From positions 1-8,352 of the forward strand of contig JACMNW010000183.1 in assembly GCA_014378345.1 (NCBI GenBank): DNA of 8,352 bases, written 5' to 3'. The translations under genes and the position numbers were made by a program. This stretch comes from Pseudorhodobacter sp. GTDB taxonomy: Bacteria > Pseudomonadota > Alphaproteobacteria > Rhodobacterales > Rhodobacteraceae. The notes beneath the pieces were generated by a model. The model saw only the letters and a list, made by a program, of their open reading frames with translations, was not told where the DNA came from and did not search any database. Positions 1 to 6,190 of the stretch are shown piece after piece. Each line of letters opens with the position of its first letter. Position 1 is the stretch's first letter.

Positions 1-796
1 CGCAGCGTTCCAACACCGCCGCCGCCGCCGTGCAGATAAAGCCATCAAGGATCACCGGGATACGCAGTTCACGGGCGCGTGCGATTGCCCCGGTCATGGC
101 GGCCAGTTCGCGCCCACCAAGGCAGCGCAGGGCCTGTAGGGGGTTATCGGTTACGCCCGCGTGCAGGGTCAGTCCATCCACCACAACCTGGGTTTTCAAC
201 GCCAAACCCGCATCATCAATACCCGTGCCGCGCCCGGTCCAATCGCGCGCTGATCCATTAAACAGCGCCGCCGCAAGGGCCGCCGCCGATGTGGTGTTGC
301 CGATGCCCATTTCGCCGACAACCAGCAAATCGCAAGTTGGATTTACCGCGTCCCATCCTGTGGCAAGGGCGGATACAACCTCATCTTCCGTCATCGCGGG
401 GGCAGTGGTAAAATCTGCCGTGGGGTGATCCAGATCAAGGGCATGCACATCCATCTGCGCGCCATATAATTTCGAAAGTTGGTTGATTGCTGCCCCGCCT
501 GCGCGAAAATTGCCGACCATTTGCACGGTCACTTCGGCGGGAAACGCCGACACGCCACGCGCGGTCACACCGTGGTTGCCGGCAAATACAATCACCTGCG
601 GGCGTTCCATAACCGGGCGACCCGTGCCGCGCCAGGACCCGTACCAGATGGCCAGATCTTCCAGCCGCCCCAGCGCGCCCGGCGGTTTGGTCAACTGGCC
701 ATTCCTGTCGCGCGCCGAAGCTGCGGCATCGGCATCGGCCATGGGCATCGCCTGCAATATCATGCGGAATTGATCGAGGGTGCGAAACGGGGCCAT
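1..796 (-). CDS. cobT: Nicotinate-nucleotide--dimethylbenzimidazole phosphoribosyltransferase CobT, C-terminus cut by window edge
   Basis: Cytoplasmic enzyme of late cobalamin synthesis. It transfers phosphoribose from nicotinate mononucleotide to 5,6-dimethylbenzimidazole, giving alpha-ribazole 5'-phosphate, the lower ligand precursor. The frame reads from an ATG at 794-796 to the left edge for 265 codons without a stop; family members have about 335-340 residues, so roughly the last 70 are missing. Visible family signatures are KPPGALGRLE (residues 37-46), FAGNHGVTARGVSAFP (71-86), NFRAGGAAIN (96-105), GEMGIGNTTS (161-170) and DGFICTAA (251-258). The catalytic Glu known from the Salmonella enzyme lies near the C-terminus and is outside the window. 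AGGA, 9 bases upstream of the ATG on the minus strand (806-809), supports this start. It is divergent from cobS, the next enzyme of the branch. In the aerobic-pathway nomenclature this protein is CobU; it is not the cobaltochelatase subunit also called CobT in alphaproteobacteria. Confidence 0.95.
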   Translation of the reverse strand, partial: MAPFRTLDQFRMILQAMPMADADAAASARDRNGQLTKPPGALGRLEDLAIWYGSWRGTGRPVMERPQVIVFAGNHGVTARGVSAFPAEVTVQMVGNFRAGGAAINQLSKLYGAQMDVHALDLDHPTADFTTAPAMTEDEVVSALATGWDAVNPTCDLLVVGEMGIGNTTSAAALAAALFNGSARDWTGRGTGIDDAGLALKTQVVVDGLTLHAGVTDNPLQALRCLGGRELAAMTGAIARARELRIPVILDGFICTAAAAVLERC

Positions 797-878
797 AAGG
801 GGTATTCCTGATTGATACGCGCTACCGCCTTGGGTACCCTCTAAGCGTGCGTACGGAAAGCGCGGAAAGGGCAGTTTT
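797..878. promoter_or_regulatory. Divergent cobT/cobS intergenic region
   Basis: This 82-base gap must carry the 5' signals of both genes unless one is transcribed from further away. It contains the cobT ribosome site (AGGA on the minus strand, 806-809), the cobS ribosome site (AAAGGG, 866-871, 7 bases before the ATG) and two short palindromes, GGGTACCC (832-839) and CGTACG (850-855). I cannot pick out a convincing -35/-10 pair on either strand. It is too short for a full cobalamin riboswitch, which is about 200 bases, and I see no B12-box-like conserved sequence. Confidence 0.5.
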
Positions 879-1643
879 ATGCAAACAAGCGACATGTCGC
901 ATTTGGCGATTGCCGATCTGCGGGCCGCCTTGGGGCTTTTAACGCGGCTGCCGCTGCCTTACCCGACGGCAACCCCGCGCGGTGCTGCGGCGATTTGGGC
1001 TTATCCGGTTGCTGGCGTGATAATCGGGGCGATGGCGGGGATGGTGGCGACGCTATCGCTGTTTTTGGGGCTTACCCCGGGTGTGGCGGCGGCGTTGACA
1101 CTGGCTGCGCAAGCCATGCTGACCGGGGCCATGCACGAAGACGGGTTGGCCGATAGCGCCGATGGGCTGTGGGGCGGCTGGGATAAGGCGCGGCGGTTAG
1201 AAATAATGAAAGACAGCCATATCGGCAGTTATGGCGTGCTGGCGTTGATTTTGGTCACACTCGCGCGGTGGTCTGCGCTATCGGCGCTTCTTGCAACGGG
1301 AAGCCATTTTGGTGCGATTATTGCAGTGGCGGCGCTATCGCGCGCGCCGATGGCGGTTTTGATGGCGTGGTTGCCCAACGCGAGGGCGTCGGGATTATCG
1401 GCGCTGGTGGGCAGACCTACGGTGAAAGTGGCCGGGCTTGCGGTGTTGATTGCTGTGGTGGTTTGCCTTGGGCTAACCGGGTGGCAAGCGTTTGGAATGG
1501 TTCTTTTTGTGGTGATTGTGACATTTGGCCTTGGCCTGATTGCGCGTGCCAAAATCGGCGGGCAAACGGGGGATATCTTGGGGGCGTCGCAACAGCTGGC
1601 TGAGGCGGCTGCGCTTTGTGCTTTAGCAGCAAGCCTAACCTAG
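879..1643 (+). CDS. cobS: Adenosylcobinamide-GDP ribazoletransferase CobS
   Basis: Inner-membrane enzyme that condenses adenosylcobinamide-GDP with alpha-ribazole (or its 5'-phosphate), releasing GMP and giving adenosylcobalamin (phosphate), the last stage of nucleotide loop assembly. The 254 residues match the usual family length of about 250. Two hallmark segments are present: HEDGLADSADGLWGG (86-100), the acidic metal/substrate loop, and KIGGQTGDILGASQQ (225-239) near the C-terminus; KDSHIGSYG (111-119) is also typical. Hydrophobic stretches around 43-66, 67-82, 118-140, 143-163, 182-199 and 203-222 fit a polytopic membrane protein. The first ATG is preferred because AAAGGG lies 7 bases upstream; the ATG at codon 6 has no such site. 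Divergent from cobT, which supplies its substrate. In the aerobic-pathway nomenclature it is CobV; it is unrelated to the cobaltochelatase CobS. Confidence 0.95.
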   Translation: MQTSDMSHLAIADLRAALGLLTRLPLPYPTATPRGAAAIWAYPVAGVIIGAMAGMVATLSLFLGLTPGVAAALTLAAQAMLTGAMHEDGLADSADGLWGGWDKARRLEIMKDSHIGSYGVLALILVTLARWSALSALLATGSHFGAIIAVAALSRAPMAVLMAWLPNARASGLSALVGRPTVKVAGLAVLIAVVVCLGLTGWQAFGMVLFVVIVTFGLGLIARAKIGGQTGDILGASQQLAEAAALCALAASLT

Positions 1644-1644
1644 C

Positions 1645-1678
1645 AAAAAACCGCAGCCCTTTTGGGCCTGCGGTTTTT
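1645..1678. terminator. Bidirectional intrinsic terminator between cobS and carD
   Basis: A hairpin pairs AAAAACCGCAG with CTGCGGTTTTT. An inner CCC/GGG pairing closes a TTTT loop, with one bulged C at 1667. The GC core (CCGCAG/CTGCGG) is followed by five T on the plus strand and, because the left arm begins with six A, by six T on the minus strand. It starts one base after the cobS stop codon and lies 21 bases past the carD stop, so it can end transcription of both convergent genes. Confidence 0.9.
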
Positions 1679-1698
1679 CCAGATTTCAAGGGACAGGT

Positions 1699-2208
1699 TT
1701 AAGCCGCGCGCGACATCAACACTTCGCCAACAGTTTTTTGCGCGCCAGCCTCGTCCACGCCGTTCACGGCGGCCACTTCGCGGGTCAAACGCTCCAGCGC
1801 TGCTTCATACAACTGGCGTTCGGAATAGCTTTGTTCGCGCTGATCATCGGTGCGGTACAGATCGCGCACCACTTCGGCAATTGCCAGCAAATCGCCGGAA
1901 TTGATCTTTTGTTCATATTCCTGCGCACGGCGCGACCACATCGCCCGTTTGACGCGCGCCTTACCCTTCAGGGTATCCAGCGCCTTCACGATCAGTTCCG
2001 GGGATGACAGCGACCGCATGCCGATATCAGTGGCCTTATGGGTTGGCACGCGCAGCGTCATCTTGTCTTTTTCGAACGAGATCACGAACAATTCCAGGTG
2101 CAGCCCCGCAATTTCCTGCTCTTCAATAGAAATGATCCGACCTACGCCATGCGCTGGGTACACGACAAACTCGTTAGGGCGAAAATCGGGCTTTTTGCTT
2201 TTGGTCAT
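1699..2208 (-). CDS. carD: CarD/CdnL-family RNA polymerase-binding transcription regulator
   Basis: Global regulator that binds the beta subunit of RNA polymerase and stabilises or otherwise tunes open complexes at many sigma70-type promoters. The 169 residues comprise an N-terminal Tudor-like RNA polymerase-interaction domain (about 8-68, with FVVYPAHGVGRI at 14-25) and an all-helical DNA-contacting domain (about 72-165). The conserved Trp of the MWSRRAQEYEQKI segment (W91 here) is the residue that wedges against the upstream edge of the -10 element in characterised homologues. AAGGA, 9 bases before the ATG (2218-2222), fixes the start. It stands behind fdxA but has its own promoter in the preceding gap, and it ends at the hairpin shared with cobS. 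In Rhodobacter sphaeroides CarD is reported to act on promoters lacking T at -7 and to repress its own promoter; whether that holds here is inference. Also called cdnL in Caulobacter. Confidence 0.93.
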   Translation of the reverse strand: MTKSKKPDFRPNEFVVYPAHGVGRIISIEEQEIAGLHLELFVISFEKDKMTLRVPTHKATDIGMRSLSSPELIVKALDTLKGKARVKRAMWSRRAQEYEQKINSGDLLAIAEVVRDLYRTDDQREQSYSERQLYEAALERLTREVAAVNGVDEAGAQKTVGEVLMSRAA

Positions 2209-2294
2209 TCAGGCACATCCTTAAAAGGTCAGCATTTCCGCCAGAATTGCGACCACAAATCACCGACCGCAGCACGTATGCCCCGGCGATGAAA

Positions 2295-2360
2295 CTATGC
2301 TGTCACAAAATATACCTGTCTCTTACGCAAGGCGCGCAGAGGGTGGTTTCTGGCCTTCAT
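2295..2360 (-). CDS. Candidate 21-residue upstream ORF in the carD leader
   Basis: An ATG at 2358-2360, about 10 bases downstream of the predicted carD transcript start, opens 21 codons ending in TAG (2295-2297). The peptide begins MKARNHPLRA, ends RQVYFVTA and is strongly basic (six Lys/Arg among residues 2-14). I do not recognise it as a known family. The ribosome site is poor: only GAG close to the ATG. It contains two AGA codons, which are rare in GC-rich alphaproteobacteria; that may mean slow translation or simply that the frame is not a real gene. If translated, it could couple carD expression to translation. The frame being open is seen directly; function is speculation. Confidence 0.3.
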   Translation of the reverse strand: MKARNHPLRALRKRQVYFVTA

Positions 2361-2376
2361 GCTCGTTTGTAACAAT

Positions 2377-2405
2377 AGTATATCACAATTTTGGACTGAT
2401 TCCAA
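2377..2405 (-). promoter_or_regulatory. Predicted sigma70-type promoter of carD
   Basis: On the minus strand, TTGGAA (2400-2405) and TATACT (2377-2382) are separated by exactly 17 bases. They match the sigma70 consensus at 4/6 and 5/6 positions. The predicted start near 2370 gives a leader of about 160 bases before the carD ATG. The last base of the -10 element (position -7) is T. This fits the published idea for Rhodobacter that CarD activates promoters lacking T at -7 and represses its own promoter, which has it; the autoregulation is inferred. Confidence 0.65.
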
Positions 2406-2451
2406 CTGCAGCGAATCTACAGCGTCAGCGCGCAACGCACTGAAATCCTTT

Positions 2452-2468
2452 GAGTTTCCGTAAAACTC
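2452..2468. repeat. Short inverted repeat downstream of fdxA
   Basis: GAGTTT and AAACTC form a perfect 6-base-pair inverted repeat with a 5-base spacer, about 45 bases after the fdxA stop codon and about 50 bases upstream of the carD -35 element. On the minus strand no T run follows, so it is not a standard intrinsic terminator. It might be an mRNA 3'-end hairpin or a binding site, or chance. Confidence 0.3.
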
Positions 2469-2512
2469 TCTAATGCGCTACGTAACGTTTACGAATCAGT
2501 TACAAATGCGGA

Positions 2513-2851
2513 TCAACCGCCCGCACCCGCATTTTCGTTAAAATAGCTCTCCAACTTGCCAGTTTCGCCGTCGCGCGCGTCGGCATCTGGCAGCGCGTCT
2601 TTCTTGGTGATGATAACCGGCCACATGATCGAATATTTGCGGTTAAATTCAACCCACTTGTCCATATCCGGTTCAGTATCGGGGCTAATGGCGTCTGGCG
2701 GGCATTCGGGTTCGCATACGCCGCAGTCGATGCATTCATCCGGATGGATGACGAGCATCGTTTCACCTTCGTAAAAGCAGTCCACCGGACACACCTCGAC
2801 GCAGTCGGTATATTTGCAGGCGATGCAGTTATCAGTCACCACATAGGTCAT
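2513..2851 (-). CDS. fdxA: 7Fe ferredoxin FdxA ([3Fe-4S][4Fe-4S])
   Basis: Small soluble electron carrier of the Azotobacter ferredoxin I type, 112 residues. Nine cysteines sit at 9, 12, 17, 21, 25, 40, 43, 46 and 50, one residue offset from the Azotobacter protein. By that comparison C9, C17 and C50 hold the [3Fe-4S] cluster and C21, C40, C43 and C46 the [4Fe-4S] cluster, while C12 and C25 are the two non-ligand cysteines. VVTDNCIACKYTDCVEVCP and HPDECIDCGVCEPECP are near copies of the family signature, and the C-terminal stretch WPVIITKKDALPDA also matches. The electron partner cannot be read from the sequence. AGGG, 6 bases upstream of the ATG (2858-2861), supports the start. It lies 52 bases after the S4 gene on the same strand, so co-transcription is likely; a weak local promoter is possible. 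Confidence 0.95.
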   Translation of the reverse strand: MTYVVTDNCIACKYTDCVEVCPVDCFYEGETMLVIHPDECIDCGVCEPECPPDAISPDTEPDMDKWVEFNRKYSIMWPVIITKKDALPDADARDGETGKLESYFNENAGAGG

Positions 2852-2903
2852 GGCAGGCCCTGTAAAATTTATCTCGACCGCCTGATTAAGTCAGCCAGCC
2901 CGA

Positions 2904-3218
2904 TCATTCAAGCGGCGTCGGTGCCGCATCCATATCTATATAGTGCGTTTGCGCCTCGGCAAAAGGCCCGCGCCGGATGCCCAAAGCGGTGATGCGGATC
3001 AGCCGAATTGCGTCCCCCTGCGGAAAGGTCAGCACGTCTTGCACCGCAATGCCGTGGCCGGGCTTGGATTGCCGCGCGCCGTTGACCCGCACGCGGCCTT
3101 TGGCGATCAGTGCTGCGGCATCGGCGCGGGTTTTGAAAAACCGCGCCTGCCATAGCCATTTGTCCAGCCGCAAACGCGGGGCTGCATCAGGGTTAACTTT
3201 TCCTGCAGGCCCGCCCAA
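2904..3218 (-). CDS. S4-domain RNA-binding protein, Hsp15-like
   Basis: Small basic RNA-binding protein of 104 residues. The S4 fold spans about residues 16-62 (RLDKWLWQARFFKTRADAAA followed by GRVRVNG). This is the pattern of the heat-shock protein Hsp15, which in E. coli binds 50S subunits carrying stalled nascent chains; the same substrate here is inference. It is shorter than E. coli Hsp15 (about 133 residues), lacking much of the C-terminal tail. The only start that includes the full S4 core and follows the helicase stop is a TTG at 3216-3218: the frame upstream is TAG (the helicase stop), GGC, TTG. AGGG on the minus strand lies only one base before the TTG, too close for a normal ribosome site, so initiation probably depends on ribosomes finishing the helicase. 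A later in-frame TTG at codon 16 would cut into the S4 domain. Confidence 0.88.
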   Translation of the reverse strand: MGGPAGKVNPDAAPRLRLDKWLWQARFFKTRADAAALIAKGRVRVNGARQSKPGHGIAVQDVLTFPQGDAIRLIRITALGIRRGPFAEAQTHYIDMDAAPTPLE

Positions 3219-3221
3219 GCC

Positions 3222-6164
3222 CTATGTCTTGTTGCGCAGTGCCATCAGAACGGCAAACGGGTTGTCTGGATCAATTGGCTTTTCATAGCGGGGGGGGCGT
3301 GCCTCGAACGGCTTGTTCTGGGTCGGCAGTTTGTCTTTGCCACCCCGGTCATTCCGGTCATTCGGCTTGCCGCCCCGGTCCTGTGGTTTGCCACCCTTGG
3401 GATTGCTGCCTTTGTAGCCGCCACGATCGCCACGGTCATTGCGCCGTTCACGCCCGGCCTCTTTCGGGGCGTCTTTGGCCGCGTCAGTTGGCGCCGCTAC
3501 TGCATCGCCAGCTACAGCCTCGGCAGGTTTTGCGTCACGATTTCGGTTATTTCCGCCACGATCTGTGCGCGCAGGGCGTGCTGGGCGTGGCTCACGTTCA
3601 CGCGGGCGCGGGGCCCAAATGAAGGTGTAGAAGGTTTCCATTTCTGGTGCAGGTGCCTCAGTATCATCGGGTGCAGCGGGTTCTTCCACCGGCTCTGGTT
3701 CCACCAGAACCGACACAAATTCACCCTCGATTATGACAGGTGCTGCCGGTTCCACCTTTGCCGGTGCCGCCTTAACCTTGGCGCGTTCGCCCTTTTCGCC
3801 TTTGTAGCCCAAGCCCGCCATCAGACCCGCGAACTGATCCAACGTCATGCCGGTGATCGACAACATGTCACCGCTGGCTTCAAACCCGGCACGGCTGTCG
3901 CGTGCGCGCAGAATGTCGGCCAGACGTTCCAGCATATCAATGCGGATCGCGCGGTTGCCTGCGGGATGGTATCCCGCCAGTGTGTAATGGCTTTTGGGCA
4001 CATCAGGAATATTCGGGATCGTCACCAAACCGGGCGGCGGGCTTTCGGGGAATTCCTGCAAGCCGTTGAACAGCGACCACAGCACCAGACGCAGCCGGGT
4101 TGGCGCTGGCTTCAGCAGTGCTGGCAGGAAGATGGTGAACTGACCAAACCGCACGCCATGCTTGCGCAACACGCCGCGCGCCTCTTGATCCAGCGCTTTT
4201 ACATCGTCGTTAACCGCGTCACGGGCGAGAACGCCAAGCCCTTCGACCAAGCGGAAGGCAAAACCACGGGCAAGGCCTGTCAGCGCCTCATCCCGGCTCA
4301 TCGCCAGCAAGGGCTCGAACTGGGCGGCCACCTTGCGGTCGATAAAATGCTGCATCCGGCGGCGCACTTTGTCGGCCACATCGGGGCCAGCGTCTTCATC
4401 GACAAACGCCTCGACTTGCGGGCGCATTGCTTCGGCCCCCGCCACCAACTTGCCAACGGCCATGGTGCCCCACATCAAGCCACCCTGTTCGGTGAAATCC
4501 ATTTCTGTATCGGGCGCGTTGTAGAACCTGTCCGCGCGCAAATGGAATTCAGGCTTTAACGCCTGCATCGCCGCTTGATTTACGACCCGCGCCTCGTCAG
4601 GCGACGATGACGCGTCGGCCCGAAACCGGAATCCTTCCAGTTTGCCCACAAACTCGCCCTCGACGGTCACTTCGCCTTTATCATTCACCTCAGCCACAAG
4701 GCTCTCCTTCTGTTTCAACCGCCGCATAAGCACTGACGTGCGCCGGTCAACAAATCGTTGGGTCAACCGTGCGTGCAGCGCGTCTGACAAGCGGTCTTCT
4801 ACAGCGCGAGTCTCGTCGCGCCAATGGCTTTCATCATCGACCCAATTTTTACGCTGTGCAACGTAAGTCCAAGTGCGAATATAGGCCAATCGCTTAGAAA
4901 GCGTATCAATATCGCCATCTACACGGTCAATCCGCGCCACCGCCTTGGCCAGCCAATCGGTGGGGATTCGCCCACCGCCAAGACCCCGGCCCACCAGAAA
5001 GGTGAATATCTGCACCAGCAGGCTGGCATGTTCACCCGGTGAGGCGGATCGAAAATCGGGTATCCGGCAGACATCCCATAACAGGCGCACCCGCTGCGGA
5101 CTGCCCGCCATGGCGCGCACGTCGGGCATATCGACCAGTGCTTTCAGTGCGGTGATATCATCGGCATCGCGGGCGCGCGTCAGCCAATCGTCCGACGTTG
5201 GTGCCTCCAGGCTGCGAATCAAGCGGTCAGGCGTGCCATAATCCATCACCGCATTGCGCCAATGCAATTTGCGGACGGGCAAGAAGCGGTGGTTTTCTAT
5301 CGCCTCGATGGTCTCACTGTTCAACGGCCGCGCATCGCCCGTGACACCAAAGCTGCCGGGTTGCGTGTGCCGCCCCGCCCGCCCGGCGATTTGCGCGAGT
5401 TCATGCGGGAAAAGGCTGCGCATGCGGTGACCGTCAAACTTGGCCGTCGATGAAAACGCCACATGTTTGATATCAAGGTTAAGGCCCATACCAATGGCAT
5501 CGGTTGCCACCAGAAAATCGACATCGCCGTTTTGGTAAAGCTCCACCTGCGCATTGCGGGTGCGGGGGGAAAGCGCGCCCATCACAACCGCACAGCCGCC
5601 CTTCTGGCGGCGGATCAGTTCGGCTATGGCATAGACATTTTCAACCGAAAACCCGACGATAGCACTGCGTTCCGGCATTCGGCTTAGCTTTTTCGACCCT
5701 GTGTGAGTGAGCGTCGAAAACCGGTCCTTCTTGACGAAGGTCACACCCGGCACCATGGCGGCAATCGCCGGGCGCATGGTGTCAGACCCTAAAAACAGCG
5801 TTTCCATCAACCCGCGTGCGTTGATCAGACGGTCGGTGAACACATGCCCCCGGTCGGGGTCGGCGCATAATTGTATCTCGTCCACCGCCACGAAATCGGC
5901 GCCAATGTCCAGCGGCATCGCCTCGACCGTGCAAACCCAGTATTGCGTGCGGTCGGGCACAATGCGTTCTTCGCCTGTCACCAGGGCCACGACTGACGGG
6001 CCTTTCAGCGCGACCACACGATCATAAACTTCGCGCGCCAAAAGACGCAAAGGCAGGCCAATGACGCCCGTGCGGTGCGACAGCATCCGCTCAATGGCAA
6101 AATGCGTTTTGCCCGTATTCGTCGGCCCAAGGACCGCCGTCACCCGTGGCATCGCATCCATCAT
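3222..6164 (-). CDS. SUV3-like ATP-dependent RNA helicase with basic C-terminal tail
   Basis: Superfamily 2 helicase of 980 residues resembling mitochondrial SUV3 (SUPV3L1), the RNA helicase of the mitochondrial degradosome. A role in RNA unwinding and decay is inferred from the family. Motifs in order are Walker A GPTNTGKT (13-20), DEIQ (95-98), GSDT (126-129), ATDAIGMGLN (220-229) and QIAGRAGR (258-265). Residues 280-500 are helical and SUV3-like. Residues 625-790 contain an alphaproteobacterial C-terminal domain (HGVRFGQFTIFLPALLKPAP). Residues 795-845 are Ala/Pro/Glu-rich, and about 855-950 form an Arg/Gly/Asn/Asp/Lys tail. Three Met codons (1, 2 and 5) compete as the start: GGGA sits 4 bases before the first and 7 before the second, so codon 2 is slightly favoured. 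It begins 26 bases after the TPR gene and ends 3 bases before the TTG of the S4 gene, in the same frame. NCBI-style names for relatives are usually only 'helicase'. Confidence 0.92.
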   Translation of the reverse strand: MMDAMPRVTAVLGPTNTGKTHFAIERMLSHRTGVIGLPLRLLAREVYDRVVALKGPSVVALVTGEERIVPDRTQYWVCTVEAMPLDIGADFVAVDEIQLCADPDRGHVFTDRLINARGLMETLFLGSDTMRPAIAAMVPGVTFVKKDRFSTLTHTGSKKLSRMPERSAIVGFSVENVYAIAELIRRQKGGCAVVMGALSPRTRNAQVELYQNGDVDFLVATDAIGMGLNLDIKHVAFSSTAKFDGHRMRSLFPHELAQIAGRAGRHTQPGSFGVTGDARPLNSETIEAIENHRFLPVRKLHWRNAVMDYGTPDRLIRSLEAPTSDDWLTRARDADDITALKALVDMPDVRAMAGSPQRVRLLWDVCRIPDFRSASPGEHASLLVQIFTFLVGRGLGGGRIPTDWLAKAVARIDRVDGDIDTLSKRLAYIRTWTYVAQRKNWVDDESHWRDETRAVEDRLSDALHARLTQRFVDRRTSVLMRRLKQKESLVAEVNDKGEVTVEGEFVGKLEGFRFRADASSSPDEARVVNQAAMQALKPEFHLRADRFYNAPDTEMDFTEQGGLMWGTMAVGKLVAGAEAMRPQVEAFVDEDAGPDVADKVRRRMQHFIDRKVAAQFEPLLAMSRDEALTGLARGFAFRLVEGLGVLARDAVNDDVKALDQEARGVLRKHGVRFGQFTIFLPALLKPAPTRLRLVLWSLFNGLQEFPESPPPGLVTIPNIPDVPKSHYTLAGYHPAGNRAIRIDMLERLADILRARDSRAGFEASGDMLSITGMTLDQFAGLMAGLGYKGEKGERAKVKAAPAKVEPAAPVIIEGEFVSVLVEPEPVEEPAAPDDTEAPAPEMETFYTFIWAPRPREREPRPARPARTDRGGNNRNRDAKPAEAVAGDAVAAPTDAAKDAPKEAGRERRNDRGDRGGYKGSNPKGGKPQDRGGKPNDRNDRGGKDKLPTQNKPFEARPPRYEKPIDPDNPFAVLMALRNKT
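3333..3596 (-). other. Low-complexity basic tail of the helicase (RGG/GGK-like repeats)
   Basis: This part of the helicase gene encodes residues 857-944, dominated by Arg, Gly, Lys, Asp and Asn. Short units recur near its end: NDRGDRGGYKG, GGKPQDR, GGKPNDR and NDRGGKDK. The DNA repeats accordingly (for example CCGGTCATT twice at about 3344-3361). Such tails are usually disordered and bind RNA or partner proteins in bacterial RNA helicases and RNase E. No cysteines or aromatic-rich motif interrupt it. The last 20 residues (EKPIDPDNPFAVLMALRNKT) return to ordinary composition and may be a conserved end motif. Confidence 0.75.
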
Positions 6165-6190
6165 AGTGTCCCAATTTTGCGGGTTCGTGA

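Larger units (their letters stand above)
2209..2512. other. carD leader and fdxA-carD intergenic region
   Basis: This 304-base gap is visibly more AT-rich than the flanking genes. From the fdxA side it holds the interleaved short palindromes CGTAACGTTTACG (2481-2493) and GTAAC/GTTAC (2482-2486 and 2499-2503), then an inverted repeat GAGTTT/AAACTC (2452-2468), then three CAGCG copies near 2409-2430. After these come the carD promoter (2377-2405) and a leader of about 160 bases with a 21-codon candidate ORF (2295-2360). A five-codon mini-ORF (2221-2235) stops inside the carD ribosome site. I see no T-tailed terminator behind fdxA. Confidence 0.6.

Noticed and set aside
30..811. Several plus-strand frames of 60-132 codons at the left end
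   Set aside because: They are shadows of the minus-strand cobT frame, which reads through the whole region with clear CobT motifs and runs off the window edge.
2221..2235. Five-codon mini-ORF (MLTF and stop) ending at the carD ribosome site
   Set aside because: Too short to separate from chance, although GGCGGAA precedes its ATG. Noted only as part of the carD leader.
2452..2468. Intrinsic terminator of fdxA
   Set aside because: The inverted repeat is only 6 base pairs, AT-rich, and lacks a T run on the minus strand.
2866..2894. Possible fdxA promoter on the minus strand: CTGACT, 17 bases, TAAATT
   Set aside because: Both boxes match only 4/6, and the implied transcript would start inside or just before the fdxA ribosome site. 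Read-through from the S4 gene explains expression as well.
3333..3452. Tandem-repeat DNA or CRISPR-like array
   Set aside because: The repetition is short, imperfect and in frame with the helicase; it reflects the repeated GGK/NDR amino acid units, with no regular spacers.
3966..4559. Open frame of 197 codons on the plus strand inside the helicase gene
   Set aside because: It lies wholly antisense to the conserved helicase frame, has no domain pattern I recognise, and has the composition expected of a complementary-strand shadow in GC-rich coding DNA.
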